Assembly: GCA_023213395.1 (NCBI GenBank)
Contig: CM041465.1
Location: 85,753,741 to 85,817,740 of the forward strand
DNA: 64,000 nt
Source of the DNA: Cycas panzhihuaensis
Taxonomy: Eukaryota; Cycadophyta
Direction of reading: 5' to 3'
Within the stretch, counting starts at the first letter, position 1. Each line of letters starts with the position of its first letter. The notes under the pieces are model-generated. The model ran no database searches and was not told the origin of the DNA. It worked only from the letters and a program-made list of their open reading frames with translations. This document shows, piece after piece, positions 36,001 to 46,894 of this stretch. The position numbers were made by a program, and so were the translations under genes.

Positions 36001-36690
36001 AAGAGGTAGATGTAACACTCTATCAGCAACTTGTAGGTAGCCTCATTTATGTTACCAACACAAGGCTAGATATTACCCATGTCATTAGTATTCTTACCCG
36101 TTACATGACAACTCCAAAGCAAAGCCATTAGGAAGAAGTAATATGTGTGTTGAAGTACCTAAACACGACTAACAAACTTAATTTGTTATATGAGCACAAT
36201 AATGATTTCAGACTTATAACATACACAAACTTGGATTTTGTTAGTGACAAAGATATAGGAAAATCAACGTCTGAGTACATCGCATTTCTTGGAATAGCTT
36301 TGATTTCATGGCAGTTAAGGCAGTAGAAAATTGCTATATATTCTACTATTGAAGCCAAATACATAGCTGCTTCTGAGACTAGCAAGGAGGTCATATGGCT
36401 TTACAAATTATTACATACTTTGGATATCACTTAGATAGGACCAACGAGCTTATATATGGATAATTAGTTAGTAATCCACATGGCCAAGAATCCTATTTTT
36501 TATGATCATACAAAGTACATAAGTACAAAAATCCATAGGATCTATAAACTAGTCCATGATGGCATAATACAATTGGAACACTACCCCATAATAGATCAAG
36601 TGGATGATATCTTCACTAAATTGTTACAAAGGGTGAAGTTTGAATATTTCCAACAATAACTTGGCCTCATGGCCTCCATCTCTAATTAAC
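33061..36690 (+). pseudogene. Protease, integrase, RT and RNase H of element C
   Basis: Protease near 33310-33345 reads VVDTEATQHMTC, with Glu in place of the Gly of the usual DTGAT. Pre-integrase near 33760 has ALWHAKMG and the core has lost its frame. RT from about 35190 has NRTWELVDLSLGRKVVRNKW and KYKARLVTKGFT. The catalytic site near 35735 reads TYLLIFVDNMLITRN, with the second Asp replaced by Asn. RNase H at about 36040-36640 has IGKSTSEYIAFLG and STIEAKYIAASETSKEVIWL, and the C-terminal VDDIFTKLLQRVKFEYF. Stops and frameshifts are frequent. Confidence 0.85.
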
Positions 36691-37137
36691 TGAAGGAAAT
36701 GACACATAACACTAGCATACTCTATCCCATTCATAAAAATCCCTTGTGGGTGCAAAAGGACTAGAGAAAGTCTCTTCTCTCTCTATTCATGAAAACCCCT
36801 CATGGGCACGAAAGGAGTAGGATTGTACTTGTTTCAAAAATCAGAACATGTGAAAACTCGAAAGGGCATGGGGGATACCAAAATAATACATGGAGACTCA
36901 GTAAATTAAAGTCACATAACTAACTTATACTACTTAATTATCTGGCTACACTCAAAGAGTCATCTAAGCCACTTCATAGAACAGGAAGTCAAGTCCATGG
37001 GTTTTTATTCCCCTAAGGGTTTTCCCACAAAGGTGTCTTGCAGGTTGTAGATTTTTATTTTTATTTTTAATGTAATGATGAGGCTTAAATAAAGACCTCA
37101 TAAATCATAATAAGATAAAGAAAAATGACCTTCTACC

Positions 37138-37151
37138 ATTAAGGGGGGGAT
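37138..37151 (+). promoter_or_regulatory. Polypurine tract of element C
   Basis: A run of G residues after AA (AAGGGGGGGATT) sits directly before the 3' LTR start TGTGAC. Confidence 0.85.
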
Positions 37152-37518
37152 TGTGACAATATTAATGTCACATGGTCATTTTATAAAGTTACAATTAGAT
37201 AGAGTTACTTTTATGCTTATAACATTAGGATAAGGTGGCTATGCTTAAGTCACTTAAATGAAATAATATAAAGTTCATTTCACTGTAATTTCATATAATC
37301 TCATTTGAATGTCATTGCAAGGGAAAACTCAAATTCTAAACCTTAATGAGCATTCTCATTATATAAGCTAAAATTACATGGAGAGTGATCATTATACACT
37401 TCTCCTCTTTAAGCTCAAGCTATTAGCATTTCTCTTTTTGAGTACATTATGCTTGTCTCCATTATTTGTCATTATGTAGCATTAGTGCACTAGATCCCTA
37501 GGATTCATTCCCTCAACA
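37152..37518 (+). repeat. 3' LTR of element C
   Basis: 367 bp, TGTGACAATA...CCCTCAACA, direct repeat of 29760-30129 with many substitutions and one or two small indels, consistent with an old insertion. It is followed by only 25 bp before the LTR of G begins. Confidence 0.92.
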
Positions 37519-37543
37519 TATGTGACATAAAAGCTTTAGCCAC

Positions 37544-40262
37544 TAGAATCGCACCTCTGGGGGTCACCAGATTCAAAGAGATCAAGCCAATACAATTAAC
37601 AACTTTGTGGCTAAAGGATCTATAAGGGTAAGAGAAATGCTCACCCATAAATGGTGTTTATGCATTAGAATACAGGTTCGAGGACCTGCAAATAGCACAC
37701 AAACTCCCTTCTAGGGTAAACACCTCTTCGATTTAGGGTCAGGCAAGAGAGGGACTTCCTCGGTTTGTTGAGTAACCTTAAAAGGGGACCCTCTTATCCT
37801 GGATGGCCAAGGAAGGAGAATAAGGTGGGGTGCACCCCTTCTCGCAGAAAGGGAATGGGTAGGATAGGTCCTAACCAAAAGGAGAAAAGAGTCATACATG
37901 AGTGGCAGGTGACTAGCAATGAAGGTGATGGGGAGGAAGTTGGGTCAAATGACCAACCTCTAGTTTGGAGGCAAGACGAAGTGAGACCTTACCCAAAGGA
38001 GAGGAAAACCTTGGGGGAATGCCCCATAGTGCCTACACCTAAAATAAGTGGCTAGATGCAAGGAACAGGGTAATGCGTTATTATTTCCTTGTTTTGGTTT
38101 TATAGTGAAGATATGTAATGGTATGAGTTGTTGTTATTTACGTTTCATGTTTTAGTAAAAGAAAGTAAATAAAACAATAACTTTCCCTCTCTCCCTTTTT
38201 CTAAGTATGAACCTCCCTCTATTTATCTTTTGTAAGCATAGAAAAGAAAAAGGGCAAGCAGGCAACAAAGGGAAAGAGTGTGAGCTCTAATGTAGTTTAA
38301 CCCAATAGCATGCAAAGGAAGGTAGAGTGCAAATAGAAAGATTTTCAACATATCTCACCCGAACCCTAGTAGAAGAGGGAATTCGGGCAAAAGAGAAGGA
38401 AAGTAAAGGTGTAACTAGTAGGAAGCGATACCTATTTATGCAAGCAATTATCTTTCCTTTATACAACTAAGCAAGACAAACAACAAGCAATGCAATACAA
38501 ACTGGCCTTTTCTTTTAACTTTTCTTTTGCTTCTTGGGAGTAAAAGACGGGGGAAGAAGGTGAAGAGTGAAAGGATAAAACAGAAGTAGTATACTTGGAA
38601 ACTAGACAGTCGATGTAGAGGCCTTCTTACTTCCTTCACGATCTATGCTTATCTATTTGATGTACTTCATCATGAGCGGTATGGCAGAAAAGGGACACCA
38701 AGGGGCTTCCTTACCTTCCCTGATATTCAGATGCAAAAGAACTAAAAGAAAAAGAAAGGAGGGCTTATATTGGAACTTTAAAGCATAACAATAACGACAA
38801 GAAAAGGTAGGTGTACCTATAATAGAGGTATTTGTTCACTCCAAAGTGGATGGAACCTGCACAACACAACGTTTGCCCTTTCCCAAGGAGTACTAATTAC
38901 ACGTGGGAGAAATTATATACAAGTATATATGTTTTTACTTGAAAAAAAAAAGAGCAAAGGAAGATAGTCTTAACGAATATCCTTTGAGAAAACAAATATG
39001 TAGTGTTAGTCTTATTTTGCCATGCACATTTAACAATCCAATGGTGCAATGAAAGGGGGCTAGAAGAGATAAAGATGGGTAGCCTCAGAATGGCTGACCC
39101 TCCACAATAAAATATCTCTATTTCTCTAAGTACTCAAGCGGCTGACCAATGATGGTCTAAATCATCTAATGGCAGAAAAAGAACAACAAGTTTTGCATAT
39201 GGACATAAGTGTTGCAAAAAGATTGCAAACGTTGCAAAAGCTACAAAAGTTGCAATAGGATTTTGCAAAGATAAGCCTAAAGTTAAGGAACTCAAAAGGG
39301 GTGCTGATAACCAAGCTTTATGGGGTTTTTGGAGGCTAGTTGCAGGCATAGTAAGGGGTTGCTAATGTTACAACTCACAGAGTTCCCTATCTCTAAAAGT
39401 TTCCAGGTGAACAAGAGAGGTAATGGGAAGGAAAAAGAGATGGAGGATAGGGGGCTGCCCTTAAGGAGAAGGCATAGGGGTGTGGAACCCTGCCTTGAGC
39501 TCTTTTATCTCTCCACTAGTCGTTTTTCCTTCTCCCTCATTAGATGGTCCCGATGAAATCTTTAAGGAGAAGAGAGATGAGCCAACAGAAGGGAGGGTTT
39601 GCCTCCTAAGATAGAAGAATAAAGAGGGGACTTCAAATATAAATAGGAAAAACAAGCAAAGAGAATGCCTACGCTATAAAGGAAAGAGCATATGTAGGCC
39701 TATAGGTACCTGTTAAGGGGCAGATTTGAGGCAGATCTACCATGAAAATTAGAGGGAGAGGAGGCCCCCTTTGGAAAATTACTGAAAGATCCTTGCAATG
39801 GTACAAAATAGGAGTATATCCTACAATAAATTGGTGTTTTAGCCTTGGTGAGACACTTGTGATGGAGATCTATCTCAGGAGGTACTGTTGCAGACCTGCA
39901 ACTTATATTTCTACCCTAGAGGAGATGATAGCAGGAGTAGGAGGCACGTACAACAAATTAGGAGCATGTTTCAAAACTTTTTCTTAAGAAGAGGAGGAAG
40001 AAGAGAGACAAATAAGGGAAATTTTGGGTTTTTAAACCTAAACCTAGCTCAACGGGTGATTAGGGTTTACCCTAGGTGGGAAACAGCCCAACGCCATATG
40101 GCAATTTCGCATTTAATACGAAATAAGTCGTGGCCAGATAAAAAAAGAATTTTAAATAGTCACACCACAGTAAACTTCACGGTGCCACAATGTTTATAGC
40201 AGTACCATGAAGTTTACAGTGGTGCATTGAAAACTAAGGTAAAATAAAGAGGGGCGAGCCCA
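37544..40262 (-). repeat. 3' LTR of element G
   Basis: Direct repeat of 51503-54240 over its whole length, for example AATCGCACCTCT, GGCTAAAGGATCTATAAGGG and GAGAGGAAAACCTTGGGGGA. On the minus strand it starts TGGGCTCG. Short frames inside it (for example near 37765 and 39742) occur in LTR sequence and are not genes. TTGCAAAA-type units repeat near 39210-39270. Confidence 0.88.
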
Positions 40263-41300
40263 AGAGGCTTCCAGAAAGAGGGTCCTAGACCCCTAAGAGG
40301 GCAATAACTACAAAGGCAAGGTGGCAAGAAGGGTCATGGGACCTAGAGGGACCATCGTGCATGAGAAAGAGTGGTAACAAGGCCCTATAAAAAGGACAAT
40401 TGAGGAACAAAGGGCAACATCCAGGCCTAAATAGGTCACTAGGGATGTCATGTCATACCAAAGAGTGATAAAAGATGGGCTACGGGAGCCAAGAGTGCTT
40501 GGAAACATAGTGGAGACATGGTGGAGGGTTATAGAGTGCCATGGGATATGTATTCCAAGTTGTCATAGGCTAATGTGTTAAGATGCAACATGCATAGGCA
40601 AATAATGCACAATGATCACACAATCAACTAATCAACGTGTAATATGCTTCTATTGACATCCTCGTAGAAACCTGAAGCCAATGTGAAAGAGAATAGAAGC
40701 ATACATATACTTACTTGAGTCAAGTCACCCATGTCCATTCCGTGGCCAGAAACCTTGCTTGGCAAGAAAGCCTCTTGCTCGAAAGCATGATATGATGGTA
40801 AATACTGGCAACATAAAGGTTAGTAGTATGTATCAAACTATAATGGTGTCATCATCCAAGGGCAGTGGCAAGTGTCATGGTAGAACGCATGGACAAGGAG
40901 GCAAGCATAGGGGAATAAGGGTTGCATATGCTTCATCCTAAAATCTAATGAAAGAGAGGGTGGATGAGGGGGATGCCCCTATTGCACCTATGCAAGGTAA
41001 ATAGCAGTGATAACCATGAATATGAACAACCAAATGATATGAATGAGAAATATGTACATATAAAGGTCAGAATATAGGGGGTTTATACCATGAGTGGTAT
41101 GAAGAATTGAGCGAAGAAAATAAACCCAATGGTCACAATAGTTTAATCTCATTAGTGGCTAATTTTTGAAGGTACGAACAGGTTGCGAGGTGGAGGATAG
41201 GGACAAACCCAAAACTAGGGTGATTGGGCCACCCGATAAGTTCCTCAAGGAGGATCATCGAGAAGAGGGAGATGATGCTTGAGGATATGACGAACAAGGT
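40263..41300 (-). other. 3' untranslated part of G next to the LTR
   Basis: About 1 kb without any coding frame I can support. I see no strong polypurine tract at the LTR boundary. The sequence is purine-rich on the plus strand overall. Confidence 0.4.
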
Positions 41301-41760
41301 CTTTTACCTCGGTGTTTAGTTCTCGGGAAATGTGCTAGATGTCTACGGAAGAGAAATGAGATAGGAGGGACCTAGCGGTTGAAGTAAGACCTCTCAAACA
41401 TGGGCAACATACCTAGTAGACCTAGGTAAGATGTGACACGATGATTTGAGAGTCATAAAGAAGGATGATGGGATCATGGTGGAAATGAAGTACATCGGTG
41501 AGGGCCTCAATAACAACTATGTATTTAGCTTCATTATTAGTGGCCTCAAGGAGGAAGATTCTGGAATGCATGTAGTCATATCTAGAGGGGTCACAGAGGA
41601 TCCACACGATGGAAAAAGGTCTTAGATTACCACAGTTTCCTCCATCGGTGAAGAAGAAATAAGGATTTCCATCAAATGGTGGAAGGGAAGTGACGGTAAG
41701 GTCAATAAGTGGAGATAAGGGAGAAGAGGTAGCGACGGGGCTACAAATCACCAAGAAGGA
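41301..41760 (-). pseudogene. RNase H-like domain in element G
   Basis: The minus strand encodes YFFFTDGGNCG (first Asp), then IFLLEATNNEAKYIVVIEAL (Glu within the ATNNEA motif) and IILLYDSQIIVSHL (Asp). In another frame it continues with HISRELNTEVKDLVRHI, matching the HIPREQN...ADALA end of archaeal-type RNase H. This is the second RNase H type carried by Tat elements. In the element it lies 3' of the antisense ORF, an unexpected position. One frameshift and several stops. Confidence 0.7.
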
Positions 41761-42853
41761 TATGAATATAGGTCCTGAAGGATAGGAGAGTCATGAAAAG
41801 AGGCTACCTAAAGGCGATGAAATCATCTTAATGAAGACGCAGAGAAACAGTGGTGAAAGGGCCTCTTTGGGTCTTTAAAGGTCACTAAAAGGACTAAGGT
41901 AAGGTCCGGAATAGGGGAGATGCTTCCTTTGGGAGCTCCAAAGGCTCAAACAGGTAGCAAATGCAGATCCAAAATGGTGAAACAAGCCAAAGGAGTACAA
42001 ACATGGGTATGTTTTGGAGTGGTGTAAAAAATGAGATGAAAAGGATCTGCAGGAGACTGAAGGGGTCGTCGTAAATATGCCAAAAAGCTCAAAATAGAAG
42101 CTATGGAGGTGGAACAAAGGACGAACCTTGAAGACAAAGGTAATGAGGTAGGAAAACCAGTTGCAAGGGTTGTTTCAGTAGGAGAAGAGGATAAAGTGCC
42201 CTTGGGGCCTCCACATATATAAAGAAAGGAGAGTGAAAACAATATTCATTTTCATAGGCTCGCGATTGATCTAGAGCCCTTCCTCTACATAGCGAAGCTT
42301 TGCCCAACTTCAAAGGTACACATCAGCAAATCCAACCATTAGTCAAGATGAAGAGATAGTTAGTATGACTTAGACGATGAGATGGTGATGGCAAGGCTGG
42401 ACCCAGTGAGTGGATCATCCCCTACCCCCTTTATTTTGTCATCTAAAATTAATGATTTTTTGAGTTTTTTAAGTTTATTTTTGCCCCTCTAAGTGTAATC
42501 TGGGACCCTCTATAGCCTGAATAGAGCTTAGAGAGGGGGAGGACCAGGGCATTAGGTAGCCCTGATCCTAGTAGGGCAAGCTTTGGCCCACCCAGATAAA
42601 AATTTAGAGATTTTTGGGCATCCTTCCCCCTTTTATGGGGTGTAACAGTGGCCCTGTAGTAAAAATCACAGTGCCACGAGGCCGCTGAAGGGACATGAAG
42701 CTCTCAGTAGGGCCTGTATCAAACTTTATAGTACCACAAAGTTTGACACAGGGCAAAGGTAGAGTGGAGGAAAAAAGAAGAAATGGAGACCTGAGAGGAT
42801 GGTTATCCCAACTTAGTAGAGCAAGTGGCATCCCTAGGGTGACTAGGCATGGT
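41761..42853 (-). other. Unassigned interval of G
   Basis: Minus-strand open frames of 70-98 codons overlap here but none shows a domain. It may hold the linker before the RNase H. A GTGCCACGAGG and GTACCACAAAG pair at 42672-42738 echoes motifs in the LTR (GTACCATGAAG), so part of it may be an LTR-derived fragment. Confidence 0.3.
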
Positions 42854-44700
42854 ATGGATAGTGTTTAGATTGATTCTTGGGTGGTTTTGTAAGCAGTTAT
42901 CACAGTGGATAACTGCAAGAACATCAATATGGCCATGATGAGTTTCATAGAGATGATGTCGCCATCCAACAAATTGATACTAGGATGTTGCGGACTTCTA
43001 AAGATTATTAAGACACCATAATATACGTCAGATTAGTACCTCTTAGTGGACATAGTCTCCCACTAGGATCGCAGGTGGTATGTTTTTCACCTTCCCTAGG
43101 CAGGGGACATCACGATCATATTAGAAGACATTAGGAGGATCCTATGGGTACTGGCAGGAGGAGTGTTAGCATCATTGGTCATATTTCCTAGCACAGATGT
43201 CATGCACACAGAGGTGGCCACCTACTTCATGGGCCAGGGGAGATGGGACTGACAAGGGGTGTCGATGTAGACTATGGTGATGTCTAGGATTCCTCAAGTG
43301 AGGAAACTCATCACATTAGGCATTATGTTCTAGATCTCCTAGAAACATAACTATAGGGACATACTAGGCAAGTGGATGGCTACTGTAAGGAGATGTGAGG
43401 TGGGAGAGAGTTTGGATTGGATTGCCCTGATAGCAACAAACATGGTGGCTTAGTTAGATGCTATCTGAGTGGTGGGGAAAGGTGGTTTCTCATATTGTAC
43501 CTCACTACAGTATTGGTTTTTTTATCACTTTGGGGTAATAGCACCACTTGGAGGGCCTCATCCTATCTCAATATGAGCGCCCATGGTACACAGGTGGCAG
43601 ACTCGGTTCAAGAGAACTGAGGACCAAGAACATATTAGGAGATCAGTGGAGGCGACGTCACTAGACCTCCTCACTCTAATAGACTATATAGTGGACCCAT
43701 AGGGAGAAGTACATTGGGATAGCGATGATATGGTAGGGGAGATAGGAGGTGATCCTTGTGAGGGTGGAGGTAATAATGGAAGCGATAATGGAAGCGATAG
43801 GGTTGGCTCATCAGGAGTTGTGGGAGGAGAGGTAGGTCCTTCAGGAGTTGTGGGAGGAGAGGTAGGTCCTTTAGAGTTACAGGAAGGGATAGGTCACCAA
43901 CATGGAGAAAGAGAGCAATAGGCAGAGCTCTAGCAGCGGTGGTGGAGATGGTAGCGGCAACAAAGGCGACAGTAGCCCTAGCAGGTATAAGAGAGGATGT
44001 GGGAGAGGTCTCGATGGCCCAAGAGCTAGGAGAGGTAGTACTAGAGGCTGAGGAGGGTAGTCCAACAACTAAGGGAGCTCCTATGGAGGAGGTGGTCATC
44101 CGAGTCAAGGAGCTGGCCATCTAAGGAGGTGAGACACTACCCTTTCCCAACGTCTTTCAACCACTAGATGTTTAGATAACTTACTTTGATTTAATTTTGA
44201 GGTTTTGATATATGGATATATAGACTCAAATATGGTATGTGTGATTTGATAAGAGTAGCAAAGATGGCAAGGTTGGTGGAGGTGATAGCTTGGGAGTTAT
44301 TTCCCCAGATCTACGTGGAGGGACAACCTCCCATCTTAGCTGGAGAGAAGCTTTGATCGATAATGGCACACACAGTGGCATTTGCCCCATTGATCAAGGC
44401 TAGGGATAAGTGGATGGTGAAGTATTAGGAGCACCAGACAAGGGCTAGATGGTTGTAGGGGGAGCTGGATGGGATTTGCATGGAGAGAGACCAGGCAGTC
44501 ACAGAGAGGAATATCTTACCAGGCCAGGTCCAGGTCCAGGCTTTAGAGGCTCAGGGAGGAGGAGCAGTAGGCAGAGATGTAGAGAGTCGCATCAAGATTA
44601 CCGTGCTAGAGGAGAGACTCTAAGGAGTGTAGGGAGAGAGGGATCGTATCTAGGCGTGATATGATCAGCTAGTGGAGTAGGTGGCTACGAGATCGTCGTG
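42854..44700 (+). pseudogene. Antisense ORF with a plant mobile domain (PMD) and coiled-coil tail
   Basis: Opposite strand to all other genes of G. One reading frame, from ATG at 42854, stays in register for about 1.8 kb, broken only by stops, mainly TAG or TGA where Trp or Gln would fit. PMD hallmarks: a GCCGLLKI stretch near 42980, YLLVDIVSH then DRRWYVFHLP near 43037-43100, then GDITIILEDIRRILWVLAGG. Near 43480-43540 is FSYCTSLQYWFFYHFGVIAP. A Gly/Ser/acidic region with two exact GVVGGEVG units follows (43730-43920). After a poorly readable stretch, the same frame gives GELDGICMERDQAVTERN (44462 onward), suggesting a coiled coil. PMD proteins occur as host genes and as captured ORFs in Tat elements. 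Confidence 0.72.
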
Positions 44701-45680
44701 AAGTAGGATACAAACCCACATGACGGCGATGACCCTGAGGAGGCCTTAAGATGAGGAGAGCAAGGTAGGGAGCTTTCAGCGATAGCAGAGGAGCCTAGGA
44801 GGTATGCAGTCTCCTGGGAAGGGGTCGTAGAGACCAACAGATAATACCCCCTGAGAGCGAGATGTCGAGGAGCCAGACACACTATTAGTTTTGAGCAGGA
44901 AAGTATTGGTCCTCCAGGGAGTCACCATATGTCGACACATGATTATACTCCTCACTACAAGGATTCTAGCTTCCTAAGGATAATATACTATATGGCTTTA
45001 TACGATATGATTCATTGTATATATATAGATAGGGGCCAATTGACACCCCATTTGATCCATGATGATAGTGTTATGATGATTTTGTGATGTTGTATCATTT
45101 GTTTGTTTGTTTGTATATTTATGTATATGCATGGGGAGATGGATACATGGAGACATAGGTGCATGGGTGCACGAGGGACTATGAATCATGATGATTTTAG
45201 TTAATTATTATATATAGCTTTTGTTGTTAGATCACTTGGGTGACACTCACACTTCCTTTCATACAGGACCATACTCATAGCGAGTACACATGACCACCAT
45301 GCATGTAGGTGATAGGCATGTGTGAGGCTAGGAGAGGGAGGACCATGCATGTCCTTTGGAGGAACATAATAAATATGCAAAGGAAGCAACGACAAAGAGG
45401 GAGTATAGATACTCAAGCGAGAAGCCCTAGTTGGGGTGTGTTTTCAAGCTCAAGAGTAATGGAAGCTTATATATCTAACTAGGATGAAAGGTTTCCCTCA
45501 GGATGGAAACAAAAAGATGCCATAGAAGGTATGGCACTATAAAGATAGGAAGGCCACCCTAAGTTGCCACTCCATCTATGGTTAGAGGGAATGGAGACAT
45601 GCTTAGAGTGGTGGTTTAGGCTCATTTCAGAGTGAGAAAAGAGGAAGTAGTGTGCCTGGTCTACTCGGGAGTAAGGAAGG
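44701..45680. other. Interval between the antisense ORF and the integrase end of G
   Basis: No coding call. Contains a (TTTG)4 microsatellite at 45098-45114. Short frames on either strand show no domain. It is presumably untranslated sequence between the convergent ends of pol and the antisense ORF. Confidence 0.35.
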
Positions 45681-45905
45681 TCATACATAGAATTTCTTTA
45701 TTAATTTACCATTGATGGCTTTCTTGAACTCAAGACTTTTTAGGGTTACAATCCTATAGGTATCGTTATTAAGAATTTTGAGAATGACGAAAGGGCTAAC
45801 CCATTTAGGTTTGAATTTGGACAAGCTTGAGGATGTGGTCTGATCCCAAAAGAGCTTAGTTGGTGAAGAAATCAATTATCAACCTTTCCTCCTTGAGATC
45901 CTGGG
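45681..45905 (-). pseudogene. Integrase C-terminal domain of element G
   Basis: 64 residues open plus a short upstream piece (QDLKEERLIIDF). The sequence LSKFKPKWVSPFVILKILN, then DTYRIVTLKS and AINGKLIKKFYV before the stop, fits the last strand-rich domain of gypsy integrases ending NGxxLKKYY. This is the true 3' end of the G polyprotein. It begins right beside the LTR of fragment F. Confidence 0.7.
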
Positions 45906-45950
45906 AGTTAGTGTAGAAAGCTCAATAACATCAAAACAACAATGAGCCCA

Positions 45951-46894
45951 TGAAAGAAAAATTCTACACCAAATCAATTATTCTTGACATTGATCCAAAA
46001 GTATGATGAGTAATACTTTTATTAAACCATGAAAATCTCCATTTAATGGTGGAGAAATCAACTAGCAAAAGAATGGTAAAATTACAAGGAGTAAATGTTA
46101 CAATTATACCATAAGGGAGATTCCAACCCTCCAAATGCTTCTCCAAGGATGCTTCCCAAGTCAAGTCTCCAAGAACCACCTCTCCAACCTGTAGAAGGGC
46201 TCAATTTATAGAAAGAAACCTGAATTGCATGTTTAACAAGTGGCAATCATGCAAGTATAACCACTAACCACCAGAATGCATGTTGTCCAAGTGGCCTTCA
46301 TACAATTCTTAAAAAGTTATAGTTTTTAATAGATCTTAACGTACTCCAATTTGGCTCAAATTTTGTAAACATATAGGAACGTATGTCCCCTCATCTTCCT
46401 CAAATTTTCAGCTCATTTGGATGTTATTTGACTACATTTTTATTCATTTAGTAATAATATGTATTTGCTGTTTTTCTGCTGTCCAAGTGGCCTTCATACA
46501 ATTCATGCAAGTTGCGGCTTGTAACTGACCTTAACGGACTCCAATTCAGCTCAAATTTTGTACACGTATAGGAACGTATGTCTCCTCCGCTTCCTCAAAA
46601 TTTTAGCTCATTTGGATGTCATTTGGCTATGTTTCTATTCATATAATAAAAATATATATTTTCTATTTTTTTCTGCTAACTGTGGGATTAATTTTTATGC
46701 AAAGACAAGGCTTGAACTCTAATCAAATGATATTTTCTGAACCCCACCTTTTGTACACATCTAGTGAGATGTGTCTTATCCCTTTAAACAAAATTTCATA
46801 GAATTTTTATACCATTTGGCCATATCTCTTTTAGTTATGCCAATGCCTAGCATTTTCCGCATCCTGTAAACATATGGTAGATCCTCCTGGATCA
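45951..46894 (-). repeat. 3' LTR of fragment F
   Basis: On the minus strand it starts TGATCC right after the polypurine tract GGAAGGGGAGCCA (46895-46911). The far end is placed at TGAAAG (plus strand 45951), near where the G integrase resumes. No second copy is in the window, so the left limit is approximate. It contains a tandem duplication. Confidence 0.55.
46285..46676. repeat. 196-bp tandem duplication inside the LTR of F
   Basis: Two units begin GTCCAAGTGGCCTTCATACA at 46285 and 46481. Both contain AAATTTTGTA, ATATAGGAACGTATGT and TAGCTCATTTGGATGT-like blocks. A third, poorly conserved partial unit may follow to about 46835. Confidence 0.88.

Larger units (their letters stand above)
29760..37518 (+). 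mobile_element. Ty1/copia retrotransposon C, complete but decayed
   Basis: Plus-strand element with LTRs of about 370 bp, a perfect primer site, a 2-kb leader, Gag, protease, integrase, RT, RNase H and a polypurine tract, all in Ty1/copia order. Same family as A and B. Left flank ends TGACA; TGACA occurs four bases after the right end, so a target duplication is possible but displaced. Every gene carries stops, so it cannot act autonomously. Confidence 0.92.

Noticed and set aside
37519-37543. Target duplication of element C or G in the 25-bp spacer
   Set aside because: TGACA occurs in the spacer but four bases away from the LTR end, and no match to the far flank of G is visible; too weak to list as a feature.
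37765-40199. Several 60-100 codon frames as possible small genes
   Set aside because: They lie in the LTR of G. The other LTR copy has the same DNA with different frame breaks.
43671-44120. 149-codon minus-strand open frame, Ser/Leu/Pro-rich
   Set aside because: Complement of the Gly/Glu-rich part of the antisense PMD ORF; low-complexity shadow with no domain.
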